This document shows, one piece after another, positions 15,971-25,206 of a stretch of 34,862 nucleotides of DNA. Origin of the DNA: Vibrio sinaloensis DSM 21326 (GTDB lineage Bacteria > Pseudomonadota > Gammaproteobacteria > Enterobacterales > Vibrionaceae). The DNA is taken from assembly GCF_000189275.1 (NCBI RefSeq), contig NZ_AEVT01000010.1, positions 1-34,862 of the forward strand, given 5' to 3'. The notes under the pieces were generated by a model. It made no database searches. It was not told where the DNA came from and saw only the letters and a list, made by a program, of their open reading frames with translations. How positions within the stretch are numbered: position 1 is the stretch's first letter; the number at the start of each line of letters is the position of its first letter. The position numbers were made by a program, and so were the translations under genes.

Positions 15971-18103
15971 TTACAACGAGCAAGAGACGCAGCCTTCAAC
16001 TTGCGTACCTTCAAGGGCTTTTTGGCGCATGCGAATGTAATAGAGCGTTTTGATCTTCTTTTTCCACGCATAGATTTGTGCTTTGTTGATATCACGAGTA
16101 GTCACTTCGTCACTAAAGAACAGTGTCAGAGACAAACCTTGATCGACGTGCTCTGTCGCTGCTGCATAGACGTCAATAATGGCTTTAGGGCCAATTTCAT
16201 AGGCATCTTTGAAGTAGTCGAGATTATCATTACTCAGGTATGGCGCAGGGAAGTAAACCCGTCCAATCTTGCCCTCTTTACGAATTTCAACTTTTGCGGT
16301 GACTGGGTGGATAGAAGCCGTCGCGTCATTGATGTAACTGATCGAGCCCGTCGGTGGAATCGCTTGCAAGTTGCGGTTGTACAGACCAGACTCCATCACC
16401 TTAGACTGAAGCTGCTGCCAATCATCAATCGACGGTACCCGCATATCCAATCGTTCAAACAGTGCCGCAACAATGTCCGTACGAGGCGAATAGTCTTGCT
16501 GCAAGTATTTGGTGAAGAACTCACCCGTAGCGTACTGAGAGTGTTCAAAGCCGACAAATACTTGCTTCCTTTCCAAAGCCAATTTATTTGAAGCGGTTAA
16601 GCAGTGGTATAAGGTCGTGGCAAAGTAAGTACGAGTAAAATCGACGGCCTCTTCGCTGTCATAGTGAATTTGCTCGCGGGCTAAAAATCCGTGCAGATTC
16701 ATCTGGCCTAATCCAATGGCGTGGCTTTCATCATTGCCTCTACGTATCGACGGTACGCTGTCTATTGCACTCATTTCAGACACGGCGTTGAGCGCGCGAA
16801 TCGACACCTCGACAGTATGGTCCAAATGACCACCATCTAGCGCTTTGGCAATGTTGACTGACCCTAAGTTGCATGAGATATCACGCCCCAGGTGGGCATA
16901 GCTCAAGTCGTCATTAAAGTGAGAGGCATCATTAACCTGCAAAATCTCGGAGCAAAGATTTGACATGTTAATTCTTCCCTTTATTGGGTTGGCTGCATTA
17001 ACCGTATCCTCAAACATAAGATAAGGATAACCGGACTCAAACTGAATCTCTGCAAGGGTCTGGAACAATCCACGAGCCGAAATCTTACTCTTTCGAATAC
17101 GCGGGTCATCGACCATTTCGTGATACTTCTCGCTCACGCTGATTTCAGAGAAAGGCACACCGTAGACCCGCTCCACATCATGGGGCGAAAACAAATACAT
17201 GTCCTTGTTCTGCTTGGCGAGCTCTAACGTAATATCGGGAATAACGATACCCAAGCTCAGAGTTTTGATGCGGATTTTCTCATCGGCGTTTTCACGCTTA
17301 GTATCTAGAAACTGCATAATGTCCGGATGATGCGCGTTCAAATACACTGCACCAGCCCCCTGACGAGCACCTAACTGATTCGCATAAGAAAAGCTGTCTT
17401 CAAGCAGCTTCATGACAGGCACAACACCAGAACTTTGGTTGAGTATCCCTTTAATCGGAGCGCCTTGTTCACGCAAGTTACTCAAAAGAAGGGCGACTCC
17501 ACCACCTCGACGAGAGAGCTGTAACGAAGAGTTAATCGCTCTACCGATACTCTCCATGTTGTCTTCAATACGTAGCAGAAAGCACGAAATCAGTTCTCCG
17601 CGACTCTTTTTCCCCGAGTTGATAAATGTTGGCGTGGCAGGTTGAAAACGTTGAGAAATGATCTCTTGCATGAGATCCAGAGCAAACGCTTTGTCACCAC
17701 GCGCAAGGGTTAGTGCCGTCATCACAACGCGGTCTTCGAAGCGCTCTAAATAGCGCTTTCCATCGCGGGTTTTCAGTGCGTAAGAGGTAAAAAACTTGTA
17801 CGCACCTAGAAAGGTTCTAAAGCGGAATTTGACTTGATAAGCTCGATCCCAAATCAGTTGGAGAAACTCTCTATCATATTGTTCTAAAACTTCTTTTTCG
17901 TAATAGCCTTCGTTTAACAAGTAATCGAGTTTTTCCGCCAAGTTGTGGAAGAAAACCGTATTCTGGTTAACGTGCTGTAAGAAGAATTGACGCGCAGCTT
18001 GTCGGTCAGCATCTAGCTGGATACTCCCCTTTTCATCAAGTAAGTTAAGCATGGCATTGAGCGCGTGGTAGTCCAACGGCTCGGTGTTAAATTGGTTATC
18101 CAT
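15971..18103 (-). CDS. nrdE: Class Ib ribonucleotide reductase, large (catalytic) subunit
   Basis: A 710-residue catalytic subunit that reduces ribonucleoside diphosphates. The C-terminus GCVSCSL is the mobile dithiol tail re-reduced by Nrd[23 protein letters not shown] carries an active-site cysteine, and the active-site segment NLCSEI is present. [18 protein letters not shown] matches the conserved barrel region. There is no N-terminal ATP-cone, as expected for class Ib. I chose the ATG at 18103 ([19 protein letters not shown]): it overlaps the nrdI stop by eight bases and follows GGAAAC. A reading frame from 18241 would simply run through nrdI. Part of nrdHIEF. Confidence 0.96.
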   Translation of the reverse strand: MDNQFNTEPLDYHALNAMLNLLDEKGSIQLDADRQAARQFFLQHVNQNTVFFHNLAEKLDYLLNEGYYEKEVLEQYDREFLQLIWDRAYQVKFRFRTFLGAYKFFTSYALKTRDGKRYLERFEDRVVMTALTLARGDKAFALDLMQEIISQRFQPATPTFINSGKKSRGELISCFLLRIEDNMESIGRAINSSLQLSRRGGGVALLLSNLREQGAPIKGILNQSSGVVPVMKLLEDSFSYANQLGARQGAGAVYLNAHHPDIMQFLDTKRENADEKIRIKTLSLGIVIPDITLELAKQNKDMYLFSPHDVERVYGVPFSEISVSEKYHEMVDDPRIRKSKISARGLFQTLAEIQFESGYPYLMFEDTVNAANPIKGRINMSNLCSEILQVNDASHFNDDLSYAHLGRDISCNLGSVNIAKALDGGHLDHTVEVSIRALNAVSEMSAIDSVPSIRRGNDESHAIGLGQMNLHGFLAREQIHYDSEEAVDFTRTYFATTLYHCLTASNKLALERKQVFVGFEHSQYATGEFFTKYLQQDYSPRTDIVAALFERLDMRVPSIDDWQQLQSKVMESGLYNRNLQAIPPTGSISYINDATASIHPVTAKVEIRKEGKIGRVYFPAPYLSNDNLDYFKDAYEIGPKAIIDVYAAATEHVDQGLSLTLFFSDEVTTRDINKAQIYAWKKKIKTLYYIRMRQKALEGTQVEGCVSCSL

Positions 18104-18494
18104 GGTGTTTCCAAAATTGTTCGAGTCCCTGCTGCACGGCTTGAACATCGTGCTGGGTTCCTGAAAGTTCGAAGCGATAAAGCACAGGGACCTGGCATTT
18201 ATGCGCAATAATTTTTCCAGCCTGGGCGAACAGTTCACCAAAATTACGATTTCCCGAGGCGATCACCCCTTTGAGGTGCGCGCGGTTTTCTGCATGGTTG
18301 AGAACTTTGATCACTGATTTAGGTACCGCGCCGCGCCCTTCTCCATCCGCATAAGTTGGACAAACTAAAACATAAGGCTGATCTAGAATGGGCATAGGCT
18401 CGTCGGCGTTTATCGGAAGTCGAATTGAATCTACCTCCAATCTTTCAACGAACCGCTGAGTATTTCCCGACGCGCTGGAGTAATAAACAATCAT
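18096..18494 (-). CDS. nrdI: NrdI flavodoxin, activator of class Ib ribonucleotide reductase
   Basis: A 132-residue flavodoxin-like protein starting [19 protein letters not shown], where SSASGNTQ is the FMN phosphate-binding loop. [14 protein letters not shown] and [17 protein letters not shown] are the other flavin-contact segments. NrdI supplies the oxidant that assembles the Mn(III)2-tyrosyl radical in NrdF. The ATG at 18494 overlaps the nrdH stop by one base (TAATG); a longer frame from 18536 lies inside nrdH and is rejected. Its stop overlaps the nrdE start. Confidence 0.95.
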   Translation of the reverse strand: MIVYYSSASGNTQRFVERLEVDSIRLPINADEPMPILDQPYVLVCPTYADGEGRGAVPKSVIKVLNHAENRAHLKGVIASGNRNFGELFAQAGKIIAHKCQVPVLYRFELSGTQHDVQAVQQGLEQFWKHHG

Positions 18495-18715
18495 TAGGCT
18501 AACTGACTGATCATATCTGGACGAAAACCGGACCAATGTTTCGCTCCCGCCACAACAACGGGCGCTTGACGATACCCCATCGATTGAACAGATTGCATTG
18601 CCGAGTTATCAAGCGTTAGATCAATTACTTGGTGCGCGATGCCTTTGGCTTCTAACGCTCTTACCGTCGCTGTGCACTGAACACATTGGGGCTTGGAGTA
18701 TACGATGATGTCCAT
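18494..18715 (-). CDS. nrdH: NrdH redoxin, electron donor to NrdEF
   Basis: A 73-residue glutaredoxin-like protein with thioredoxin-like reactivity. The redox motif is C11-V-Q-C14, and WSGFRPDMI at the C-terminus is the NrdH signature in place of glutathione-binding residues. QAPVVVAG provides the cis-proline. It reduces the C-terminal disulfide of NrdE and is itself recycled by thioredoxin reductase. It is the first gene of the nrdHIEF operon. Promoter and Fur box lie upstream at 18740-18800. Confidence 0.95.
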   Translation of the reverse strand: MDIIVYSKPQCVQCTATVRALEAKGIAHQVIDLTLDNSAMQSVQSMGYRQAPVVVAGAKHWSGFRPDMISQLA

Positions 18716-18739
18716 ATTTCATTACCTTCTGTTAAAAAT

Positions 18740-18758
18740 TGTAATGATAACCATTATC
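18740..18758. promoter_or_regulatory. Fur box on the nrdHIEF side
   Basis: Matches the 19-base Fur consensus at 16 of 19 positions (TGTAATGATAACCATTATC). It lies 25 bases before the nrdH ATG, downstream of the proposed start of transcription, where bound Fur would block nrdHIEF. Confidence 0.85.
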
Positions 18759-18772
18759 AATTACATCCACAT

Positions 18773-18823
18773 ATGGTATTGCCAGATCTACATTTGTCAA
18801 TATGTAGTACGAGCAACTATTCT
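18773..18823. promoter_or_regulatory. Overlapping divergent promoters for nrdHIEF and sufABCDSE
   Basis: On the - strand, TTGACA (18800-18795), 16 bases, TACCAT (18778-18773) would serve nrdH. On the + strand, TTGTCA (18794-18799), 18 bases, TATTCT (18818-18823) would serve sufA. The two -35 boxes overlap in TTTGTCAA. CTACAT / ATGTAG (6-base inverted repeat) flanks the same spot. Promoter calls are by eye. Confidence 0.45.
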
Positions 18824-18842
18824 CCACACTAAATTTATGGTT

Positions 18843-18872
18843 GATAATGAAATGATAATCAATATCATTCTC
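18843..18872. promoter_or_regulatory. Extended Fur box on the suf side
   Basis: Overlapping Fur-like 19-mers: the one at 18848-18866 matches 15 of 19 consensus positions, and that at 18854-18872 matches 15 of 19. GATAAT at 18843 adds another hexamer. The block suggests more than one Fur dimer between the suf promoter and sufA. Confidence 0.8.
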
Positions 18873-18900
18873 AGATATTTTCGAACAAAAGGAATTTTTA

Positions 18901-19269
18901 ATGAGTATTCCAAGTTCAGATTCTAATCAAATATCAATACATGACATGGAGTGGCGGGGGGTGATGCTCTCTGAAAACGCAGCGAAAAGAGTGGCAGCTC
19001 TAACGCAACAAGGGCAGCATTTTCACCTCAGTGTCCGGCCTTCTGGCTGCACTGGATTTGCCTATGAAATCGCGCTAGTAGACACCATCGCAGACGATGA
19101 TTTGCGATTTGAGTCACACAACACCCCTTTCTATGTCGCATTGAGCGCAATGCCAATGCTTGACGGTACTGAGTTGGATTTTGTCCGCCAGGGCCTTAAC
19201 AGTAATTTCGTCTATAACAATCCCAATGTGAAAAACCTTTGCGGTTGCGGCGAAAGCTTTGGAGTTTGA
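18901..19269 (+). CDS. sufA: SufA, A-type iron-sulfur carrier
   Basis: A 122-residue cytosolic protein with the three cluster-binding cysteines of the A-type carriers: C50 in SGCTGFAYE, and C114 and C116 in NLCGCGESF. It takes clusters from SufBCD and delivers them to target proteins. The first gene of sufABCDSE identifies it as SufA rather than IscA or ErpA. The ATG at 18901 follows AAAGGA. Fur boxes stand just upstream, so it should be expressed when iron is low. Confidence 0.93.
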   Translation: MSIPSSDSNQISIHDMEWRGVMLSENAAKRVAALTQQGQHFHLSVRPSGCTGFAYEIALVDTIADDDLRFESHNTPFYVALSAMPMLDGTELDFVRQGLNSNFVYNNPNVKNLCGCGESFGV

Positions 19270-19271
19270 TC

Positions 19272-20735
19272 ATGTGTGCAGTTGAAACACAGCCCGAAGT
19301 AGAAGAACTATTCCAAACCAGTCATTACAAAGAGGGTTTCTATACCCAACTTTCTTCTGACACTCTCTCCAAAGGCATCAACGAACAGGTTGTTCGTGCC
19401 ATCTCAGCAAAACGTAGCGAACCAGAATGGATGTTGCAATTTAGGTTAGACGCATTCAGAAAATGGCAGCAGATGGAGGAGCCACACTGGCTCAAAGCCG
19501 AGTACCCCGAGCTGGATTATCAGGACTACAGCTACTATTCAGCACCAAGCTGCGCAAGTTGTGACACTGACTGCTCAGATGATGGTACAAATGAATATTT
19601 GACCAAAGAAGTCGAAACGGCTTTTGAGCAACTCGGCGTTCCGGTTCGTGAAGGCGCGGAAGTGGCCGTTGACGCCATTTTTGATTCCGTTTCTGTTACG
19701 ACAACCTACAAGAATGAATTGAATGAATTGGGGATAATCTTCTGTTCGTTTAGTGAAGCGATCCAACAACACCCCGAACTTGTACAGCAGTATCTCGGCA
19801 CGGTCGTTCCCCCTGAAGACAATTTTTTTGCCGCGTTGAATGCAGCTGTCGCCTCCGATGGCACCTTTGTTTACATTCCTAAAGGTGTTCGATGTCCTCG
19901 GGAGTTGTCGACCTATTTCCGCATCAATCAAGCGAAGACAGGCCAGTTTGAACGCACCATATTGATCGCTGATGAAGAAGCTTATGTCAGCTACATCGAA
20001 GGTTGTTCAGCCCCCATGCGCGATAGCTACCAACTGCATGCCGCGGTTGTGGAAGTCATTATTCATGACCGTGCAGAAGTAAAATACTCGACCGTTCAAA
20101 ACTGGTTCTCTGGCGAAGAGGATAGCCAAGGCGGCATCTTAAACTTTGTTACCAAAAGAGCTGTATGCGAAGGCGACCACAGCAAGATGTCATGGACTCA
20201 ATCTGAAACGGGTTCTGCTATTACCTGGAAATACCCAAGTGTCATTCTCAAGGGTGACTATTCTGTTGGGGAATTCTTCTCGGTGGCGCTGACTAATGGC
20301 GTTCAACAAGCCGATACAGGGACAAAGATGATTCATATCGGTAAACACACGCGTTCTACCATCATCTCAAAAGGTATCTCCGCGGGTAAGAGTGAAAACA
20401 GTTATCGCGGCCTAGTCAAGATACTACCCAACGCAGAAGGGGCACGTAATTTCACCCAATGCGACTCAATGTTGATCGGCACTCAATGTGGTGCACATAC
20501 GTTCCCTTACATCGAAGTGAAGAACCCAACGGCACAAGTGGAGCATGAGGCAACCACCTCTCGGATCGGTGAAGACCAACTGTTTTACTGTGTGCAACGC
20601 GGCATCAGTGAGGATGATGCTATTTCTATGATTGTAAACGGGTTTTGCAAAGACGTATTTTCAGAATTACCGCTTGAGTTTGCTGTAGAAGCACAAAAAC
20701 TGCTTTCAATCAGCCTTGAGCATAGCGTGGGATAA
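19272..20735 (+). CDS. sufB: SufB, iron-sulfur cluster scaffold
   Basis: A 487-residue subunit of the SufBC2D scaffold complex, where clusters are built from persulfide sulfur and iron. Typical segments are [17 protein letters not shown] near the N-terminus, [20 protein letters not shown], and the C-terminal beta-helix with [15 protein letters not shown], which carries conserved Cys and Glu. I chose the ATG at 19272, two bases after the sufA stop, because GGAG (19261-19264) precedes it; the longer frame overlaps sufA. It is co-transcribed in sufABCDSE. Confidence 0.96.
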   Translation: MCAVETQPEVEELFQTSHYKEGFYTQLSSDTLSKGINEQVVRAISAKRSEPEWMLQFRLDAFRKWQQMEEPHWLKAEYPELDYQDYSYYSAPSCASCDTDCSDDGTNEYLTKEVETAFEQLGVPVREGAEVAVDAIFDSVSVTTTYKNELNELGIIFCSFSEAIQQHPELVQQYLGTVVPPEDNFFAALNAAVASDGTFVYIPKGVRCPRELSTYFRINQAKTGQFERTILIADEEAYVSYIEGCSAPMRDSYQLHAAVVEVIIHDRAEVKYSTVQNWFSGEEDSQGGILNFVTKRAVCEGDHSKMSWTQSETGSAITWKYPSVILKGDYSVGEFFSVALTNGVQQADTGTKMIHIGKHTRSTIISKGISAGKSENSYRGLVKILPNAEGARNFTQCDSMLIGTQCGAHTFPYIEVKNPTAQVEHEATTSRIGEDQLFYCVQRGISEDDAISMIVNGFCKDVFSELPLEFAVEAQKLLSISLEHSVG

Positions 20736-20739
20736 ATCA

Positions 20740-21486
20740 ATGCTAGAAATTAAAGACCTACACGTGAGTGTAGAAGACAATCCAATACTCAAAGGCATCA
20801 GCCTGACGGTTAAACCAGGTGAAGTTCACGCGATCATGGGACCGAATGGCTCTGGTAAAAGTACCCTTTCTGCGACACTAGCTGGCAAAGACGACTACGA
20901 AGTTGATGCGGGTGAGATGTTGTTTAAAGGTAAAGACCTAACCGAACTCGATCCAGAAGAACGGGCTGGTGAAGGCGTCTTCCTTGCATTCCAATATCCT
21001 GTTGAGATTCCGGGTGTCAGCAACAAGCTTTTTCTCAATACCGCATTAAATGAAATTCGTAATTATCGTTGCCAAGAGCCGTTAGATCGCTTTGATTTTG
21101 AAGATCTATTGGAAGAGAAAGCAAATCTACTCAAGATGCCAACCACCCTACTAAACCGTTCAGTGAATGAAGGTTTCTCTGGCGGTGAAAAAAAGCGTAA
21201 CGACATTTTGCAGATGGCGGTGTTATCACCCGATCTATGCATTCTTGATGAAACGGACTCAGGCCTAGACATTGATGCTTTGAAAGCCGTCTCTTCTGGC
21301 GTTAACGCTCTGCAAGATGGTCAGCGAGCCTTCATACTTGTCACTCACTACCAACGAATTCTGAATTACATCAAACCAGATTATGTGCATGTGTTGTACA
21401 AAGGAAAAATCGTTAGATCAGGCGATCACACACTGGCACATGAGCTAGAGGAGAAAGGCTATGGGTGGATTACTGGTGAAGAGTAA
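20740..21486 (+). CDS. sufC: SufC, ABC-type ATPase of the Suf scaffold
   Basis: A 248-residue cytosolic ATPase. Walker A is GPNGSGKS (residues 34-41), the ABC signature is GFSGGEKKR, and Walker B is CILDETDSGLDID, the SufC form with Thr-Asp in place of the usual Pro/Ala. It binds SufB and SufD and drives the conformational change for cluster assembly. The ATG at 20740 lies four bases after the sufB stop. The stop overlaps sufD by 26 bases, a sign of tight coupling. Confidence 0.96.
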   Translation: MLEIKDLHVSVEDNPILKGISLTVKPGEVHAIMGPNGSGKSTLSATLAGKDDYEVDAGEMLFKGKDLTELDPEERAGEGVFLAFQYPVEIPGVSNKLFLNTALNEIRNYRCQEPLDRFDFEDLLEEKANLLKMPTTLLNRSVNEGFSGGEKKRNDILQMAVLSPDLCILDETDSGLDIDALKAVSSGVNALQDGQRAFILVTHYQRILNYIKPDYVHVLYKGKIVRSGDHTLAHELEEKGYGWITGEE

Positions 21487-22732
21487 CTGTCCTTCAGTGG
21501 ATACCTTACAGCACCTAGTACAGGGTCAAGACTGGCAAAAAAATCAATTTGCTAAAGCCAAGTCTGTAGGTTTACCTAGCGCTAAAGAGGAAGGGTGGAA
21601 GTACACTTCTCTCGAATATTTCTATTCGCTGCCATTACAATCTGCCGCCTTGCAATCCGCAGAAAATATCTCTTATGAGGGGCTAAGCCTAGGTATCGAT
21701 GCCTATCGACTCGTTTTCTTTGATGGTCACTTTTCAGCCAGGTGTTCAGATTGGATTCCTAAGGTGCGGGTCACTCCACTCAACGTGCTAACCGCAGTCG
21801 AAACCTATGAGCTCTCACGCTCAGTGCGAGCCGATGCGTTTACCTACCTGACTGATGCGACAGCATCAGGCGGCGTGCTGATTGAAGTCGAACCAAATAC
21901 GCAAGTGACCAAGCCGATTTATCTGCTGCATATCAGCTCTGGTCAAAATGGCGAAGTGTGTAGCTATCGCCATCATATTGAGATGGCTCCCCTATCGGAA
22001 CTCGAAGTGATCGAGCACCACATCTCACTTGAGCAAGGTGGCGGAGTTACGTTGTCACGACTAACCAGCTACATTGGTGAAGGTGCCAACTACCAGCACA
22101 CCAAGTTGATCGAAGAATCGAAGCAGCAACATCACTTTGGCCACAACGATATTCGTTTGCAAAGAGATGCCAAAGCGAAATCGACAGCCGTGTTGCTATC
22201 AGGCCTGTTAGTTCGTCATCAAACCAGTTCAGAACTGAGCGGTGACAATGGAGAGTTAGCGATGAACAGCGTCGCCATGCCGAAAGACGAGCAGACATTT
22301 GATAGCCGAACGTATCTTAAGCACAATGCTCCTCACTGCCGCAGCGAGCAAATGCATAAGATTATCGGTCGAGACAAAGGCAACGCGGTATTCGATGGCA
22401 TGATTTACGTAGATCCGGTCGCACTGAAAACTGACGGCCAAATGGACACGCATAGCTTGTTACTCAGTGACCATGCACAAGTAAACTGTAAGCCTCAGTT
22501 AGAAATCTACGCCGATGATGTCAAATGTAGCCACGGCGCAACGACAGGTCAGATGGATAAAAATCAAATTGACTACATGCGTGCAAGAGGAATAAACCAA
22601 GAGCAGGCCGAACAGATGCTGATGTCCGCGTTCGTTTGCGAGGTTGCAGACAAAATCCGCCATCCAAGCCTGCGAAGTTACGTGAATACCAAACTCGCAG
22701 ACTCGTTACATAAAGAGGTTAACCATGGCTGA
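21461..22732 (+). CDS. sufD: SufD, scaffold partner of SufB
   Basis: A 423-residue protein with the N-terminal helical region (KEEGWKYTSLEYFYSLP is a family marker) and a C-terminal beta-helix like SufB. DVKCSHGATTGQMDKNQIDYMRARGI is the conserved C-terminal segment with the catalytically important His. It is needed for iron entry into the SufBCD complex. The start at 21461 is preceded by GAGGAGAAAGG inside sufC. The stop overlaps the sufS start by eight bases. Confidence 0.95.
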   Translation: MGGLLVKSNCPSVDTLQHLVQGQDWQKNQFAKAKSVGLPSAKEEGWKYTSLEYFYSLPLQSAALQSAENISYEGLSLGIDAYRLVFFDGHFSARCSDWIPKVRVTPLNVLTAVETYELSRSVRADAFTYLTDATASGGVLIEVEPNTQVTKPIYLLHISSGQNGEVCSYRHHIEMAPLSELEVIEHHISLEQGGGVTLSRLTSYIGEGANYQHTKLIEESKQQHHFGHNDIRLQRDAKAKSTAVLLSGLLVRHQTSSELSGDNGELAMNSVAMPKDEQTFDSRTYLKHNAPHCRSEQMHKIIGRDKGNAVFDGMIYVDPVALKTDGQMDTHSLLLSDHAQVNCKPQLEIYADDVKCSHGATTGQMDKNQIDYMRARGINQEQAEQMLMSAFVCEVADKIRHPSLRSYVNTKLADSLHKEVNHG

Positions 22733-23957
22733 TTTACCTCCCATTGAAAGCCCATGGGCAAAGGACTTTCCGGCGCTAGGTACACAAGTCTATGGTAAAC
22801 CGCTGGTTTATCTTGATACTGCAGCCACCGCACAGTCACCGACTTCAGTGATCGAAAGAATGACGCAATTTTACCAGCGAGACTACGCTAGCGTTCATCG
22901 TGGCGCTCACTATCTAAGCGCCAAGGCAACCGAAGACATGGAGCTGGTACGAACTCAAGTTGCTGAGTTCATCAACGCCAACGAAGCCAGCAACATTGTG
23001 TTCACCAAAGGCACCACTGAAGCCATCAACTTAGTAGCAAATAGTTACCTTCGACCAAAAGTAAAAGCAGAAGACGAAATCATCGTCACTGATATGGAAC
23101 ACCATGCCAACCTTGTCCCGTGGCAACTGTTATCTGACCTTTGCGGTGTAAAGATTCGCGTCTGGGAAATGAACAGCCAGGGCCAACTCGACGTGGCAGA
23201 ATTGAAAAAACTGCTCAACAACAAAACTCGCTTAGTCGCATTGACCCATGTTTCTAATGTGCTAGGACAAGTCAATCCGGTGAAAAAAGTCATCAAACTG
23301 GCGCACCGAGCGAACGTGCCTGTACTGATCGATGGCGCTCAAGCCGTTATGCATCAGCAAGTGGATGTCAGCGAGTTGGATTGCGACTTTTATACTTTCT
23401 CCGCCCACAAGCTCTACGGCCCAACTGGTACCGGGGTGCTTTACGCCAAAACCAAGCATTTGACTAGCATGGTCCCATGGGAAGGTGGTGGTGCGATGAT
23501 CGATCAAGTGACGCTTCCTATCGGCACATCTTATGGGCAAGCGCCATGGAAGTTTGAAGCTGGTACCCCCAACATCGCGGGTATATTAGGTTTAGGGGCT
23601 GCGATCGAGTATGTGGAAAACATCGGCCTGAACGCAATCGCCGCGCACGAAGCCCGGCTTATGCAGTACATGGAAAAATCGTTAGCCAATGTCGCTGGAA
23701 TCGAAATCTATGGAGAGAGCAAAAATCGCAGCGGTTTGATCTCATTTAACCTGAAAGGCCATCACTCGTTTGACGTGGGCGCATTTTTAGATAGGTACGG
23801 GATCGCAATTCGAACTGGCCACCACTGTGCCATGCCGCTCGTGAAAAAGCTCGGCCAAAGCTCTGTCTGTCGCGCATCCATAGGTCTGTACACAAACTCA
23901 AATGATATCGATAACTTTTGTCAGGCGCTGCAACGAATCAGTCAGTTATTAAGGTGA
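22725..23957 (+). CDS. sufS: SufS, cysteine desulfurase
   Basis: A 410-residue pyridoxal-phosphate enzyme of group II desulfurases that takes sulfur from L-cysteine. The PLP lysine is K229 in FSAHKLYGPTG. H126 in DMEHHANL stacks on the cofactor. The active-site cysteine is C368 in RTGHHCAMPL, the short-loop form that needs SufE. The start ATG at 22725 lies inside the 3' end of sufD, with AAAGAGG upstream. Confidence 0.96.
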   Translation: MADLPPIESPWAKDFPALGTQVYGKPLVYLDTAATAQSPTSVIERMTQFYQRDYASVHRGAHYLSAKATEDMELVRTQVAEFINANEASNIVFTKGTTEAINLVANSYLRPKVKAEDEIIVTDMEHHANLVPWQLLSDLCGVKIRVWEMNSQGQLDVAELKKLLNNKTRLVALTHVSNVLGQVNPVKKVIKLAHRANVPVLIDGAQAVMHQQVDVSELDCDFYTFSAHKLYGPTGTGVLYAKTKHLTSMVPWEGGGAMIDQVTLPIGTSYGQAPWKFEAGTPNIAGILGLGAAIEYVENIGLNAIAAHEARLMQYMEKSLANVAGIEIYGESKNRSGLISFNLKGHHSFDVGAFLDRYGIAIRTGHHCAMPLVKKLGQSSVCRASIGLYTNSNDIDNFCQALQRISQLLR

Positions 23958-23962
23958 TTATC

Positions 23963-24385
23963 ATGACACCAGAAAAAGTACTCAAAAACTTTAACCGCTG
24001 CGCCGATTGGGAAGAGCGATATCTTTATCTGATCGAACTCGGAGAACGCTTACCCGCCTACCCGTTTGATAAACAACAAGATGACTACCTTGTAGCTGGC
24101 TGCCAAAGTCAGGTTTGGGTCGATATTCGATGCTCGAAGCAAGGAATTCTTACACTACGCGCCACCAGCGATTCTTCTATCGTTAAGGGGTTATTATCAT
24201 TGATTTCGATAGCGTACGATCAGCAAAGTGTCGAGCATGCGAAGTGCTTTGACGTTCACGCTTGGTTTGATTCTCTAGAGTTAAAATCTCACCTGACACC
24301 AGGTAGAACGCAAGGACTGGATGCCATTATTCAACACGTTCGCCATATCGCGGTTCAAACTGAAAAAGCGCCCCTACTCCACTAA
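23963..24385 (+). CDS. sufE: SufE, sulfur acceptor for SufS
   Basis: A 140-residue cytosolic protein that accepts persulfide from SufS on C47 (VAGCQSQVWV, the family signature) and passes it to SufB. RCADWEERYLYLIELGERLP is the conserved N-terminal helix region. The ATG at 23963 is preceded by AAGGTGA overlapping the sufS stop; a longer frame from 23918 lies inside sufS and is rejected. It is the last gene of the operon. Confidence 0.95.
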   Translation: MTPEKVLKNFNRCADWEERYLYLIELGERLPAYPFDKQQDDYLVAGCQSQVWVDIRCSKQGILTLRATSDSSIVKGLLSLISIAYDQQSVEHAKCFDVHAWFDSLELKSHLTPGRTQGLDAIIQHVRHIAVQTEKAPLLH

Positions 24386-24401
24386 CTCATACACATAACA
24401 T

Positions 24402-24427
24402 CAAGAGGCCTTCTCTCTGGCCTCTTG
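24402..24427. other. Hairpin after sufE, not a canonical terminator
   Basis: CAAGAGGCC (24402-24410) pairs perfectly with GGCCTCTTG (24419-24427). An A-run rather than a T-run follows on the + strand. It may protect or end the suf transcript with other help. The gap 24386-24684 contains no gene that I can support. Confidence 0.45.
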
Positions 24428-24636
24428 CCCTCAAAAAAAATCGTTTATCGTCTGGATAAAATCCCTCAGTTGCTGGCTCCATACGGGTTATCTACACTGC
24501 CAGCCAATTTAGAGGCTCGCTCTTTTAACGCAGGTACCCTACTCACAACTTACTGCTTTCAAACAACAATACTCACAACAAGCACACTGAAACGCTTCTA
24601 GTCACCCCTTTTGGGCTTAAGTCCACTCTCAATTTT

Positions 24637-24652
24637 TGAGCGATTTCGCTCA
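24637..24652. promoter_or_regulatory. Inverted repeat upstream of the 123-aa gene
   Basis: TGAGCGA-TT-TCGCTCA is a perfect 7-base inverted repeat with a two-base spacer, 33 bases before the GTG start at 24685. It is either an operator or a small hairpin. No convincing promoter boxes were found around it. Confidence 0.35.
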
Positions 24653-24684
24653 GACTAGCGAATGAATTTTTCGGAGTAACCACT

Positions 24685-25056
24685 GTGAACAAACTAAAAA
24701 GCATTAACCCTAAACGCATGGGCAAAGAGCGTGTAAAACGTGAATATGACTTACGCGTACTTAATCTCGTTGCGGAAAGCGAGTATGAATCTCGAATGGC
24801 AATCTGGAACGGACTTGAAATGACGACAGATATTGCTAACGAGATGAAGGACTTTATTGACCAAGCATTTAACAAGATGCAACAAGACTTAAAAGCAGCG
24901 CGTCGTGAACTTGCTGTTGAATATAGCGAGTTTGCCACTTTCGCCAACGAAGAAATCAACTACATCAAAGGCAACGTTGCCGATGCCACTGCCCAGTACT
25001 TTTGGTACGGCGCAATCGCTCTTATGGTGGTGGGCACACTGGCGATTTGCATTTAG
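24685..25056 (+). CDS. 123-aa tail-anchored membrane protein, unknown function
   Basis: The product starts from GTG with GGAG (24673-24676) upstream. Residues 1-95 are charged and helical, with likely coiled-coil character around MTTDIANEMKDFIDQAF and DLKAARRELAVEYSEF. One hydrophobic helix, YGAIALMVVGTLAICI, ends the protein. This gives a cytosolic domain anchored at its C-terminus. I do not recognise the family. It is a single gene between the suf operon and vxrA, both on the same strand, with gaps of 299 and 150 bases. Confidence 0.75.
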   Translation: MNKLKSINPKRMGKERVKREYDLRVLNLVAESEYESRMAIWNGLEMTTDIANEMKDFIDQAFNKMQQDLKAARRELAVEYSEFATFANEEINYIKGNVADATAQYFWYGAIALMVVGTLAICI

Positions 25057-25134
25057 CATCACTCCCTATCACTCAGCTCTTACAAGTTGTCTTTTTCATT
25101 CGAAGTGGGATATCTGCTCCCGCTTCGACAAATG

Positions 25135-25180
25135 TTGACAGATAGATTACAAAACCCTGCTGATTCGTTCTAAAATCTGT
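25135..25180 (+). promoter_or_regulatory. Possible promoter region of vxrA
   Basis: A consensus -35 TTGACA lies at 25135-25140, but no good -10 stands 16-18 bases on. An alternative pair is TTACAA, 18 bases, TAAAAT (about 25147-25176). A 10-bp hairpin with one G-T pair (25100-25109 / 25119-25128) lies just upstream. Which promoter is used cannot be told. Confidence 0.3.
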
Positions 25181-25206
25181 TCACTGTTTTGATTTTGGAC
25201 TCTCTG

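Noticed and set aside
18103..18241. Longer nrdE start at 18241
   Set aside because: The extra 46 codons lie wholly inside nrdI in another frame and do not match the NrdE N-terminus.
18765..18810. NrdR boxes upstream of nrdHIEF
   Set aside because: CACATATGG and CAATATGTAG resemble NrdR half-motifs, but they are about 29 bases apart rather than the usual 31-32 and match the consensus poorly.
24402..24440. Rho-independent terminator after sufE
   Set aside because: The 9-bp stem is perfect, but it is followed by CCCTC and an A-run, not a T-run, on the + strand; kept only as a hairpin.
25100..25128. Terminator between the 123-aa gene and vxrA
   Set aside because: The stem (10 bp with one G-T pair) is followed by CAAATG on the + strand; no T-run, so termination is not supported.
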